A stretch of 64,000 nt of DNA from Sitta carolinensis (Eukaryota; Chordata; Aves; Passeriformes; Sittidae): positions 11,991,501 through 12,055,500 of the forward strand of contig CM063290.1 in NCBI GenBank assembly GCA_032173965.1. The letters are read 5' to 3'. Below are positions 22,961-36,100 of this stretch, piece by piece. A program made the translations under genes and the position numbers. Each line of letters starts with the position of its first letter. Within the stretch, counting starts at the first letter, position 1. The notes beneath the pieces were generated by a model that saw nothing but the letters and a program-made list of their open reading frames with translations, was not told where the DNA came from and did not search any database.

Positions 22961-24959
22961 TTGGGAGATGCCCATGACTTTTGCTGTTTCTTTTTCCTGC
23001 AGTCTCTCCATCCTGCAGGATTCTAGTTGTCAAAATACAAAACTTCTCATTTCAGAAGTCAGAACTCTTTGATTCAACTACTGGATCCGATGTTTAGATC
23101 AGGCCCACCTAGAAGAACATTACTTTTCTTGTTTTAGATAGTAGTCCAAATATGCTAATAAACTGTGTAATTTACTGATGCTGAGCTGAATTCAGTTTGT
23201 CTTTTAGACCTTATCTTATGTATCTGGTCACATGGGACAATAAATAGAATTCTTCTGCTTAGGCTAAGCAACATCCTTTTGCAAAGGTGTATAACTACTT
23301 TTTCATGAGACTGAATTAACAGCTCAGGAAATCTTGCTCTCTGAAGCCCAGAACTCTCTTTTCTTTCTCAGGGATTTTCCCAGCCTAGCTCAGAATGGAT
23401 CTTTAAGAAATTTATGGTAACATGCTAGAATTTTTCTTTGAAAGAAAAATGCATACTCCGTGCAGAAGTCACTGAATTTAAGTCCCTTGCTGGATGTTTC
23501 CATGGCCTCAGCCAGAGGGATGAAACCCTTCTTCATGGCAGATGACATAATCTGTAGGGTTTACTGACACTCTAAGTAAAATATCAAATGCTCTCATAGA
23601 TATTTTTCAGCTTTTTCTTTACATGGAAGGAGATGTGAAAGTCTCCTCCATCAGCAGTCACTATATAACATACATACTGTAAGGTCTATTAAAAAAGTTT
23701 CAATAAGCCAAGCAAATATGAGGAATTCTGATGGGAAGGAATTAAAGCAGTCTTTTTTTTTCTTCCAAAATAAATATGCGAGTTAATCTGAAAAAGTGAA
23801 GAGTGCCAAATATTCATCTGATGTGCTAAAGTGACTCATGGCAAAGGTAGACAGTTTTATAGTGCAATTTCTTTACTTGTGTTGGAAATGGATAGCTTCC
23901 AAGTGGCACTTACGAAACAATTAGCTGTTCAAGGATAATCAGATTTGTATGAAAATGTATAGATAAGTGATTTAGCTGTGATCTCAGCTGGAAAGTGACT
24001 GAGGGTGGTGGACCACACTCCACAGCAAAAATCCCCTTTCTTTTACTAAATGGCACTTTTGCTGAAATGTGCTGGATTTGAGCAAGTAAGGGCTCCCTTG
24101 ACTTTCATTGCTGGGATGACACATGACTGATTTGCATCATTAGAGATCTTTGCTGATGGCTGAACAGTTCTGCATGTAAATGAGACCTAACCTGAACACC
24201 TGCTCAGCTGGTGGGTGTGAAGGATTTACAGTTCCAGATCAAGTCTCTGCTCACTACCAGTCTCTGAGGGAACTCCAGACTGATGGAAAATACGTAATGT
24301 TTCATACTTGCATCCCTGGAGATTGGGCAAGTGCAGAGACTGGCAGCTCATATGGCCAAAAAGCATTGTGAAGCCTTTTAATATTTTCAGGTGAAAATAC
24401 TCATTTTTCAGTCTTGCCCTGTCCTTTGAAATTATCATGCATGGTGGAAAAGCAAAGTGGAGGTGGAATAGTCCTGACAGCATGACAAAGGCTGATCCTG
24501 CATCTTCAGGTATTGCCTGTGGCCTCTCCACAGAGATCTTCTGCTACTTCCACAGCGTGGTCATCTCCAAATTGCCTAAGGTCAGGGAAGGCAGTAGAGA
24601 GCTGTCTGTAACAGCCTTTGGGTTTTCTTCCATTGAGGTGTTTGTCCTGGTGCTCCTGTTCACTGGACCTCTGTTGTTGGCTGTGTGTTTCTCTTTAAAA
24701 TGTGCTCTCTCAACTCTGCCTTTGCAAATGCACTTTGTGGAGGAAGTGGCAGAAAATGAGATTATGCCTTCCTGACCTCAACCTCACCTGAGCTGTACAG
24801 GAAGGCCCCTTAGGAAACATGTTTCTGTGTTATTTTCAGTCTAGTTTCCAAATCCCCAGAAGCCTGGCTAAGACGAGAAGGCAGCCAAGCCTTGAGTTAC
24901 ATCTGCCTGAACCCTCCCTGAATATTCTCCTGTCTATGGAGCAAACCACATTGTCAAGG
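22961..24959. other. Unique non-coding DNA, AT-rich
   Basis: The 23080-24000 part is AT-rich, CpG-poor and free of recognisable repeats, a texture compatible with distal regulatory DNA. No exon is recognisable. Confidence 0.4.
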
Positions 24960-24975
24960 ACATCATTAATGATGT
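24960..24975. repeat. Perfect 16-bp palindrome with TAAT half-sites
   Basis: 'acatcattaatgatgt' is its own reverse complement. The core 'cattaatg' is a head-to-head pair of homeodomain-type half-sites. A palindrome of this length is moderately rare in 64 kb, so the biological meaning is uncertain. Confidence 0.85.
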
Positions 24976-25592
24976 GTCAGAAGATAAGAGTAGCTCTCAG
25001 CCCCAGGAGATCCAGAGAGCTTGGAAACAGTTTGGATCTTTGGCCAAAGTACCTGGGAGGGGAACATCTCTAGAGCAGAGGTGATGGTGACCTCAAATTC
25101 AAGGACTAGCAAATATCTGCACCCTGTTTAGTGTCAGAGGTATCACTGCCAGTGGTAGGATTCAGAAAAATTATATTTACAGGGTTTCCAATAAAGCATT
25201 TGTAGATTCAGTGTACAAATCTGTGGAAGTGTTTGGTCTCCTGATGATATTCACACATGGATGCCAAACATCTTGGTTTTGAAAGGATGCTTTTACATTG
25301 CTTATTCCTCCTTAAGGTGGCAGAACACGGGATGAGCACTGTAACCTCATTGACTGTGCAATAAATCCTTAATGATACGAAGGCACCTAGCAGCTCTGCA
25401 AGGAGTGTTAAATGTAGAGCTAATGATGGCAAAATCCTTCAGATGCTGCTTATTGTGGAGGCAGAACTCAACCTGTTAGAAACACCTCCTCCTTCCCTGA
25501 GTGTGGTTGGTTTTATCTCCAGGTTAAGGAGTGTTGAGATCCCATATGGAAGAGGAAGCTGTTAGGCTTTAAGAGCTTTGTTTACTTATATA
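24976..25592. other. Unique non-coding DNA
   Basis: No gene or repeat is recognised. 'gttaggc' at 25561 is complementary to part of the next hairpin's left arm and could pair with it as an alternative. Confidence 0.4.
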
Positions 25593-25695
25593 AGGCCTAA
25601 CAAACATGGTTGTTAAGGCCCCCTAGGAGGTCTTTCTTATGAAGCTGGGAGCTATTGGATTAGGCAAATGAGAGCCAGAGATTTGCCTAATAGCT
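25593..25695. other. Two adjacent stem-loops
   Basis: Hairpin 1: 'ggcctaacaa' (25594-25603) pairs with 'ttgttaaggcc' (25610-25620) with one bulged a and a 6-nt loop. Hairpin 2: 'attaggcaaat' (25659-25669) pairs perfectly with 'atttgcctaat' (25681-25691) across an 11-nt loop. An outer 'agct' helix (25650-25653 with 25692-25695) is separated from it by a 5-nt one-sided bulge. The two stems share the word 'cctaa', so they may derive from one inverted repeat. This could be a small inverted-repeat transposon relic or structured RNA; neither is shown. Confidence 0.6.
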
Positions 25696-28600
25696 TGACA
25701 GGCCATGAGGGATTAGACTCGTGGGCTGGTGTAAACTTGTGGGACAGAGATGCTGTGGCATGGGTCTCTTCTTAGCCACGGATAAATGCCTTGTCAATGT
25801 GGGTTAATCTTGTTTGCCTTGTCTTCCATAACACTGCATTGCAGGACACAACCTCTGTCAATTTAATCGCTGTTGGAATGGAATTGTAGGCTTTTGTTTC
25901 ATGTATGCAACTCCTCCCTAATGCAGCACTTTCAGCATCAGAGGGGTCAGTGATTAACGACAATTTTCAGCTCACTTTGGTTCAGACTCCTGAAATAGTT
26001 GTTCCTTTGGGATCAAAAGATCTGTTGTCACTGGTTGAATGCAGGTCCACTGCTGCCCACTGACTATGGATCCATCTCTCCCCACTCCTTTTCAAACACT
26101 GGTCTCCCATGTCTCTCCTTACCAAGACAGCCAGGATCCCTTTCCCCTGAGCTGGGATTCTCCCTTGTCTTTATGCTGTGCTCAAGGCAGCAGTCCAGCC
26201 CTGGAATGGCACTTTGTGGAGCCTGGAAGAGACCCCCAGAGAGTACCCAGCCCTCACTGGCACACTGTCACCTCTCATTTGATTGAAAGTGAGTCCGTGG
26301 TGTCTGTCCTCATAGGTGAGTGGATAGTTCACAGGGGGACTGAAGTGCCAAGTGTTAAAGGAGAACAAAGAAAATGGACATAGGACTCCTCTGCTCCCAG
26401 GCCTCTTTACCTTGATAGGGTAGAGGGCTGCGAGTGTGCATGGTTTATGGACCATCGTGGCTTTTACAGCTCCTCTCACCTCTGATCCTGACCAACCTAG
26501 ACAAGAGCAGACACCTCTGCTGGGCTACATTTGCTCCCAGGGCACAGGCCATGTCTGTCTCATTATGGTGTAGAGTCCATCCAATCCAGCTCACATTTTT
26601 TAAATGTCTTCACATTTCCTCACTCCCCTACCCTCCCTTGTCCTCTCTACAAGTACACCAAGAGCCCTGTGCTGGATTCAGCACAGGAGCTGGGATGCAA
26701 ACACCTGCAGCTGCTGTAGACACAAAGCTCTGAGTTTTGCTTGATGAATGCTTGTCAGATCTAAGGAAGCCAGGAAAATTCACTGCAGGCATCCCCGAGT
26801 CTGGAGGCAGCCTCCCCCACAGCCCATTAGCATCTGCAAGACACTGGAGGGAGAGTGCAGGTGGGAGGAAGAGCTCAGGCCAGTCCCTTTTGGTCCACAA
26901 TGGGCGGCATCTTGCTCAGTTGTGCAAATTACTTGTGCAATCCGGGGAGCCATAAACCCAAAGTGCTCCTTTGAAAACCCAGCCCAGCCCCTCCTGCCCC
27001 TCCTCGGCCCTGAACCCAGGCAGTGGCAGAGCTGCAGGCAGTGGGTGCAGATGGGGACAAGCGTCAGTGATGCTGGAGTATCAGGTGCCACCTTCCCAAG
27101 ACATTGACAGGGGACAAGGCTGCAGTAATGGCAGTCACTGGGCTCAACAGCTGCAGAGAGGTTGCTGTGAAAAAGTGCAAAAAAGGTCTTGTCCCTCCCT
27201 GACACCTTCACTAGCCCAGCAGAGAACAGATGTAGATGCCAAAAGAGATGTGAATACAGACCTTGCAAGCTGGTCCTTTACTGCCACATCTCCAAGACCG
27301 CATCTTTTCCTGAGAGGATGGAAGGGGCTGCAGGGTGGTGAGACGGTGTGGGGGCAGCAGCAAGACCCTCATCAGTTGTACATAGTGTGGCTGGTTGTGC
27401 CACCCGCAGGGCACTGGGCCCAGTTGTCCCAACACATGAAATGCTATTCATCTCCCATCCACTTCTCTGTGTCTTCCTTACCTAGCAGAGAGTGGGAAGT
27501 TTTAGATTGCTATGTGAGTTCTAAGGAGGGTTTATAATGGGGGATTTCTCCTCTGTTCCACAGAGCTCTCTTGCCAACGTGGCTCTGCTCTTTTCATACT
27601 GCAATACCCAGCCCTGGGCAAGATTGAAGCTGTGGACCAAAAGCTGACCAGCACAGAGCCCAAAACACACCAGGGCATCTATTAGTCTATGCCAGTTTAC
27701 AAATTGTCTGTAGAGTGGGACCTGGCAGAAGGAAGCACAGCCTGCCTTCATGGAGATGACACATTTTTGGGACTGAAGCAGGGAGGGGTAAACTTCACTC
27801 TGCACATGCCTTCACTGCCTGCACTCCTTTGTGCTCCAACTTAGTCATGGCTGGCCCAGGAGAGTCGCTGGGAGAACAGGGCTCTACTGGTTGATATTAG
27901 CTCTGCTTGAGGCTGACAGGCTGCATCTGGTTTGGATCTCCCTGGTTGCTGCTGTGCTCTGGCTGCAGACTGAGATATGAGCTAGGAGAGCCCAGAGTTG
28001 CACCCTGCCACAGCCTGGCTCAGCACAGCTCTGGAGGCGGGGGGTGGTCTAATGCATTTTATTACTGCTTTTATTATCAGGCTCCACTAATGAATTCTGC
28101 TAATGCACAAAACCCCGCATGACAAAGCAGCCCTTGATCTTCTTCCACACCCTTGTTTCCATCTCCTGTAAGGCTTTCTGCTGTAGCTGAGGAGTTCCTC
28201 TTGGGACAGGCGGCACAGCTGAGCAGGTGCTAAAAAGGGTATAATCCTGGGGTGAGCTAACTGAGCCTACCTAAGTGCTTCCTCTCCTGGGGCCTCACTG
28301 CTGGTTCCTGCACAGGGAAGAAACCCGGGTTTTCACCACGCCAGGAACTATCTTGCATTTTGGCCTGGAGCTCATTTAAATCACGTTCTCTGGCAGTGGC
28401 TCCTACTTTTCGAGGCAATCCCCGGAGATTCCTGGGCTGGGACAAAGAGGGCAGTTGCTGTTTTATGAATGGAGCTGGGCACATCACCCATGATCCTGCA
28501 GCCATCATTCCTCAAACACAAAGGTTCTGTCACTCTTCCCTCCCTAGGCACGGGATCCTTATGGAGCAGGGCTATGAGCTTGGATAATGAACTGACTCTG

Positions 28601-31600
28601 CAGGGAAGAGGAAAAGGAAGGAGAGGGCTTCTGCTGCCCATGGCATGGCACAGGCAGTCCAAGGCAACTATCACTATGAGACTTTGTTTTTTCATTCTGA
28701 GTGCTAAGCTATATAAACAGAATAAAATATCATGCAGAGGACTGCTTACATATTGCCTGTGACTTTTGTATATCTTAATTTAAGAGTTTACAAATTACAG
28801 TTCTTCTGCCTAGTCAGCAGTTATTGAGCTCCCAGAAGGAAGTTCTTTGACCACTTCTGTCTGTACTGTCCAAATGTCTGTAGTAGAAGTGCCCCGGGAA
28901 GATAACCTGTCACATTGTCCATCATTGCCTACAGTGGGCTCTTACCTCTTGCTGTGCCTTTGGAGACCACTTTGTTCTCCTATTCCTTTTCTTTAACTGG
29001 CTCTGTCTTTACTCATTGTAGGCCTTGTACTTAGACAAGATCCAAATTTTGCATTATAAAAGGGCTCCCTAATAGCTGGCAATACTTCCTGCTGTTCCCT
29101 GTCTCCTGTTGTTGAAGATTAAACAGATGTAAAATCAGGAGCTGAATCTCTGCATTTGGGGGTCCTTGTCCATAGCTGGAGATGAGACATTAAGATGTGA
29201 CCTTTTCCCAGGAAAAGCAATTTAAGAGTTCAAGAAATTATAATCCTTAACAAACCTTTCTCCAAAGAATTTTGCTTTAAATACTTTAAATCCCAGTGGA
29301 CATGTACATTTTTGCTCACAGCTTTCTTTGCTTCTCTTGACTGCACACTCCAGTGAAATCCCAGCTCCTTTACCAGAAATGCTTTTGAATGCTCCATCCC
29401 CACCTACTCTTTTGGACCCCTAAGGGAGACAAATAAACAAAATGGAAGGTTTACTGCAAGCAGAAAATAAGTCAACAATTTTCCTTCACCACAGGAGACT
29501 TGACACAACTCAGCAGCTGCAGGACTTAGTGCTGAAATTGTCCTGAGTAACTCATGTTCCTGGGCATGGTTTCCAGGCAGAACCAAGTCCCAGTCCATAC
29601 CAATGCACACCAATATCTTCTTGGCATGCCCTACTCCATCTCTTTAGAACAGGCTCACGATTGCTTGGCTTCATCTTAGGGTGGTAATCACATAAAAACG
29701 CTAGAAAAAGTAATCACATAAAAAAGTAGAAAGTGAGTCTAATTTGTCTCTTGGCCTAGCAGCAGACCCTTTTCGATGAATGGTCAGAACTTGTGTTTAA
29801 AAGCTCATTGCAAAAAAAAAACGTATCCATGGCTGATTGAGGTCTCGGTGTTGGGAAACCTTGAGATCTGTAAGTGGAGAAGGAGCCCCATTAATTCCTG
29901 TCTAGACTGGCTTCTGAGCCCAGGTTCCAGAGATGAAAGGACACTTTATTAAGACAGGACATAAATCCACCCTGCCAACAAGTCCGCACTCCTCTGGATT
30001 ATTTACACCTCTCTCCCTCCCTCTGGTCATTGCCTGTCCCTACATAATCTACATTAAAGTCCTGACAGGATTGAACCAACATGTCTTACACTTTAAATAT
30101 CAGGCTCTGTGTGCTTTCGTTTCCACCATGTCACAAAAAAAGACATCATGTTTTTACAGATACACTGAAAATAAAAAAGTAGGTGTCTAATGAAAGGAGC
30201 TTGATGTTATGGCTGGGAGATAAAATGTGGGCTTGGGAGATTTTATTGTGAATGTGGCCTTTGCTGCATGTACAACTCCTCTCCTTGGTGTGTCTGGCCC
30301 TGTGTGTCACTAAGGGCCAGCCAGTGGCTTTATGAACAGAGCCATCTGGGCTCTGAGCATCACCTTTTGGATGAGGGTGACTGCCTGGGGTCAGGCTACA
30401 TCCCCTGTCTTATGCAGGACTGTCCTCCCTGGCAGTGCCCTGCTCAGCTGCCAGGGCTGGGGACTGAGGGGGTGCAGAGGGCATGGGCAGTTTACTGTGA
30501 AGGCTCTGAGGACAGGCTTTTTCATGCTGAGGTTTTACACATTTTTATTGCTCTTGAGGCTTTACTCCTTTATTTTATGACATTGGAGAGCTCCTATAGT
30601 TGTCTGTGGGGTTTTTTTTTGTGTTTATGGAAGAGCTGCAGCACTGTATGAGAGTAGTAGATCCTGTCATCTCATGTTTGAATTAGCTTCTCCACCTTCT
30701 CTTGCAGCCACGCAAGATAGGGAGCAAACAGTGCTCATGGAAAAAAGCCTCAAAAGGACACAAATATATATTTAGGCTGAAAGAGTAAAATGTTCATTCC
30801 CTGTATGAGTATCTCTGCCATCCCTGGCTCATTGTAGGTCCTGTTCAGCCATAGGACTGAGGGGTGCAGGGAGTGCATTCATGAGGTGGGTGCTTTACAC
30901 AGAAATGAGAGCCAGGCAAAGTGCTACAGGCAGCAAAATTTCTGGATGATATGGAAAGGCAGCAGCCTGCAAGGAGACATCCAGGCACCACTGCAGGACT
31001 GGAGTTGGTGCTTCCCAGGCATGCGTGCATTCCCAGTGGCAGAGCAGATCAATGCTTTGGCAGAGTGACTATCACTTTGGATTAATTTGTTTGAAAGAAC
31101 ATATGAGTTCATGAGCTCACTCTGATGCAGGTCTACCTTCCCGTGGCAGGACTTGTGCGTTTGCAGTGTTGCTTGGTACATCCCCAGCGATAACAGCCTG
31201 TGATGATAGAGCAGTGCCCAGGGCCGTGTGGCTCCCAGACTGCAGATTTCAGCACGTTGTAGCCATGGCAGGCTAAGGAAATGACGAGTGCTGTTGAAAG
31301 GACACTCTGAACTTTTGTGCTACCAGACAGGGCTCTCTTTAGTGTCACAGTCTGCTTGGACCTGTGTTTGAACCGACTTCAGTACTTGCAATTCTTTTGT
31401 ATGTGTTTTCTCTTGCCTTTTTATCAAATGAGCCACCTGGCATGGTCAATTTGAAATCATTAGCAAATGTTTATCTAAAGTAAGTTTGAGACCTATAAAA
31501 ACACCATTTGAAGTGTTTCCAAGATTTGCATTAATTTCGCCAAAGAAATCATGACACCTGGTTTACATGTCCAATCCAACATACCCAGACTACTCCAATT

Positions 31601-33114
31601 TTGAATATCAAATGTCTGCCTTGAGCTTGAAAGACTGATTCCAAAACAAGGCTCAACCAGACTACAGAAATATTTTTTATAGGTAAACAAAAATAAATTA
31701 ATAGCTGTTCACATACCTGAAGAAAAAAATCACTGAACATTTCATTCAGCAGCTTTCTTATTTACTTCTTTCAGCAGCATTAAAGGTGAGTGTCAATCTC
31801 CCTGTTAGACACACAGCTTTGGCTCTCCATGTGCTCCAGCAGTTGGCAGTGCAGGTGAATATCTTGAGTTTTGCCTTTTTGACTTTACTGTTGAGTTTAT
31901 TAGATATAGTATCTAAATTTATTTGTTAGATATTTGGGACCTCAGTAAACAATTGTACTTAAACAGTTTCTATCAGCAGAATTCTCTGAGCTGGAAGAGC
32001 ACAGTAATAATCTCCACATCCTTTCTGCTCACACAGAAATATTTCCTGTGCCTTGTCATCTTTTTCATTCCCAGCCTTGTGTCAGGATGAGCAGAGGGTT
32101 CCAGAGCTCCAGGATGCAATTGAGCACAAGGCTGAATAAGACAAGAGCCTTTTTGAGCCTGTCCCAGCTAGGAGCCTGTCCCCCCCAGTGTCTGCCGGGC
32201 ACCAGCCACCATCCTCTGTGTGGGGAGAGCACGTGGCAGCTGCTGGATGCAGGGATGGGGCATGCTGCGTTTGTGTTAAGGATGGAGTGGAGCAATAGGC
32301 TTTTGTCTAGCAGAAATAGACCACAGAGGCCCAGAATTACTCCCCACTGGCTTTCCTTCGGTTCATCAGTTTCAGTAGCTCAGTGGGTAGAACCAGCCAG
32401 AAGCCATCTGTTAGTCTGGCCTGGGAGAGAAGGCTAAAGTAGGCAGTGTGGGGAGAAAAACCTCAAGAAAAAGCAGGTTTTTTGCCATTTTATGGAGCAT
32501 ATTTTCACATTCCCACTAGTCTAAACTCACTAGGAATTTCATCAGAAACAGGCTCAGTTTCAATATTTTCCTCTTGCTTTTCCATCTTCTTATACAGAGA
32601 TACTTGCTCCAAAATTGAAAGCCAGTATTTAAGGGTAAAGACTAAGTCACCACATACCTACATGACTTTAACCTGATTAACAGTCTTACAGATATGTGCT
32701 GTAGGCAGTGCTGTGATGGTCACGTGTGTGAAAACACTGGGTAATTTGAAATTGGGAACTGCTTTTAGTGGGCTTGTCACTGTGGCCCAGAGCTCCCAAA
32801 ATGCAAGGTAATGACAGGACAGATGGCCCTGGAGGACCTTCATCTGCCCCTGAGGGTATTTGAGCTAGAGAGTTTTACAGCACTGACTGTTTCTGCATCT
32901 CCACATCGTCCTGCAGCCAGCTTCGCTGCAGACGTGCTCTGTGTAACACTCTGGGACTCTGTTCCTAAGCATGAAGAACAGAGGTTCAACTTTCTAAACA
33001 CTCAAAAACATCTTCACATAAGGGTAGCAGATGAGTTAGTGTGGATCACAGGCATTAAAAGCTTCCCCCAAACCTCCATCCACTGGATGTTCCACGATTT
33101 TGGTTGGTTTAGGA
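25696..33114. other. Long stretch of unique non-coding DNA
   Basis: No gene is called. The 188-codon frame at 26971-27537 (+) overlaps a 162-codon frame on the other strand, and neither shows a motif. A 26-bp two-copy repeat starting 'gtaatcacataaaaa' lies at 29684-29735. The blocks near 28700-29300 and 31440-31980 are AT-rich. A lone tRNA A-box-like 'tagctcagtggg' at 32376-32387 has no B box. Confidence 0.42.
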
Positions 33115-33133
33115 TTTTTTTTTTTTTTTTTTT
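33115..33133 (+). repeat. T19 homopolymer
   Basis: An uninterrupted run of 19 T lies on the plus strand, followed 140 bp later by an AT-rich block (about 33265-33330). Confidence 0.9.
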
Positions 33134-36100
33134 CATATACCCAGAATCACTTCTCTTGCCTGCAGCACACAGCTCTTCAGCTCCTTATAAACCCAGACAA
33201 TCCTTGGCTGTTTCTGTTCTGCCACAGATGGAAAAATGGCAGATGCTTCCTATGATAATTTGTGAAATAATTTTTAATTTTTAAAATTTGTAAATTATAA
33301 TCGTAAATAGATAAAAAATATAATACTTTCCCAAGAAACAAAAGAAATGTTTTATGACCAACCATCCTCCATCAGATAATACTGCTGAAATAAGGACTCC
33401 TTCCAGCTGGCATGTGTCCCATCTTTCATTTCCTCCAGGAAGTGAGAAGAGAGAAGGAAATGTCTGGAATCTCCAGGAACATGCTAACACGGAAAATCCC
33501 ACCACCTCTGTACTTCAGAGATGTTGCAATCATGTCTTCTAAAATAGTGTTGAGTAAGGGCTGAGGAGAATTATCCACAAGACACGGAATATTCATACTT
33601 GTAAGCTTTAGCTATGTAGCTGTATAGGGGGACATTTTTCTCTTCTGTTTAACTTGCCTGTTATTTCTTCCTTCTGGCATTTATTAATCAGACTGGTTAA
33701 CCATTCGGTCCAGCCGAAAAATCTCATCAAAAATCCTGCTCTCTATGGTGGACTCAGAAAAGGCTCTGGCTGAACAAACTCACTTCTCCTGTCTTTAACT
33801 CTGAAGGGCAGAGCTAAATGCTGGAGATGGATGTTCACCATGAAATTCACACTACAGTTTTCCTGCTTGGAGCAGCCAGTAGTGCTAGGGACACTAAAAT
33901 TTCCATTTGTACACAAGCTCTGTTTTGACAGAGCTCTTCATGATTCATCAACAATTTGGGTGCTTCTGGCTATGCAGTATTCATTGCACCCATCCCATTC
34001 CTGATAAACAGATTCAGGAGCTCTAATCACAGGGGTAGTATACTCAATAACCATTGCTCTTTAATTGCTTGTGATCTTTATCTCTCTTTCCCTCCAAGGG
34101 TTTTTTTCCTGTGGGAGGACCAGTGTTTCTCTTTGAACTGACTTTTCCTTTCAACATTTATCATTCAGGACTGCTCAAGTGCTGTTTCAGTGCAGAAGCC
34201 ACTTGCAAACTATTTGTAGCAGCTGCCTTTTTGGAAGTTCGCTCTTTGCAGTGCTTGATCCCTCACTTAAACCACCCAACATTTCCTTTACTTTACATCT
34301 GTCCACAAGACCCCGTGCAACACAAAACATGCTTCTGGGGAGCTGGGGTAAGTCTGCCCTCCTGCCTCTACTTGTTTCATGTCTGACTCTGGGGGCGTAT
34401 TTCCAGCGTGCTGCAGGACCCCTGTGAGCAGTGTGCTGTGAGTGTCTGAGGAGAGGTGAACAACAGCCAGTCATGATGTTTGGGGGCTGATACTATCTCC
34501 AACAGGACTGTCTGCACCCCCAGGAAATGAACATGTATTTGGGATAGAGGAACAAGTGAAAAATAGCACGAGGCAGAAAGGAAAGCTGCAGATCATTTCC
34601 ATCAGCAGAGTTGTCGTGTCCCATGGCTTATGTGTGTTTTCCTGTAATATGGGAATAATTACGCGATGGCTGTCTCCATTTGTGTCTGATTATTAAATGC
34701 AATAATGCATACATTTGTCTGACAGTGATTTGCATGCACAGCTTTTCCTATTTGTTGGTAGCCAACAGAGCTGCTTGTGTCTGGAGAACTGCAAACCCCC
34801 ATGTTGCTCTCCAGACTGCTCCTGTCTAACATGCTCTGTGGCTCCTGATTTTAATCTATGCTGGTCCCCCCTGAGCAGTTCCTGGAGGAGAACCTTGCTG
34901 CACACCTGGGAGTCCCAGCCAGGCAGGATGCAGCCACCCAGCTCGGTCAATATTGACTTTGCTGCAGGCATTGGCACAGTGATGGTTATCTTGTTCGCCA
35001 GGTAAGAGTTAGCCCTCTAGCACAAGCGTCTTTGAAGCCACTAAATACACAAAATCGATGAAGTTGAAAAGGGGGGATCCTTTCAAATGAAGGCACCACG
35101 TTATCAGCCCATGCAGGTCACATAGACCAAGACCTGCACTTTGGACTGCACACTGGGCTGTACTGGGTGACAAGTGTAAACAGGACTTTCACAGGGTGGT
35201 CTCTGCCCACCACATTTGCTTCCCTGTCTTCTCTCCCTTGCATCCTGGGCACAGTAATTTGCAGGATTTTCTTTCCCGGTGTGGCAGTGCAGCCCTACTT
35301 TCCCAGCTCTGACATCAGGCAGGATGAAAACTTTCCATCTGTAGATGTTTGCTTTATGGGAAGGAGTTTCTTGCACAGCATGAAACTTTCCATTGTATTC
35401 ACAATTGGTTTCCAGCAAACTAAGCAAAGGTGAAAAATTCCTCCCTGACTGCATGGCAGCGGCACCCCGGGGCACAGGCAGCCTCTCTGGAGCCAGGCCC
35501 CAGGGGCAGGAGTGCCGCCAGAAAGGGGTGGCACAGCCTGACCTTGCAAGGCTACCCACAGAGACACACTGCTCTGGGAAATGGGTTATGTTGGCTCAGG
35601 CCATGCCAGCTGGAAATTCAGGAGAGAGCCCACTGATGATCTCTCCTGCTGTGCACAAAGCCCTGACTACTTTCCCCAGTGGGCAGTGGAAAGCTCCCAG
35701 GTAGCAGCAGGATTTCCTCCCTTGTGCACAAGCCAGCTGCTTTCCTGCTAACAGAGTGAGCTTTTATTTAGCATCCCCTGAGTTGCCAGAGGGATGGGTG
35801 TGTATTTCCCAAGTAAGTCTTGGTTCCTTGCAAGTCCCTTTTCTCTCCCCATGCTGTGCATCTGCTAGTGCTCCCTAAATTTCCTGCAGGATCGACAGTA
35901 TTCATACAGCTGCTTGCTAAAAGGGCTCTGTAGTCAGTGCATTCATCTTCTGCATGCTGAACTGAAAGGGACCAGTCTCCGAGGAGTGCAATAACGAGTT
36001 TACCCCTAGTGCAGGAAGAGTGTAAGCAGGGTGAACTCCTGCATGGTGACTGTTCACAGATATGCTTTGCTCTGGGTTCACTAGGTGTTGGGCCAAGATG

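Noticed and set aside
25310..25370. A fifth MIR relic from 'aaggtggcagaacacgggat'
   Set aside because: Only one short block resembles MIR, with no second block in order.
26971..27537. 188-codon plus-strand frame
   Set aside because: No motif, and it overlaps a long frame on the opposite strand.
32376..32387. tRNA A-box-like 'tagctcagtggg'
   Set aside because: No B box at the right distance downstream and no cloverleaf.
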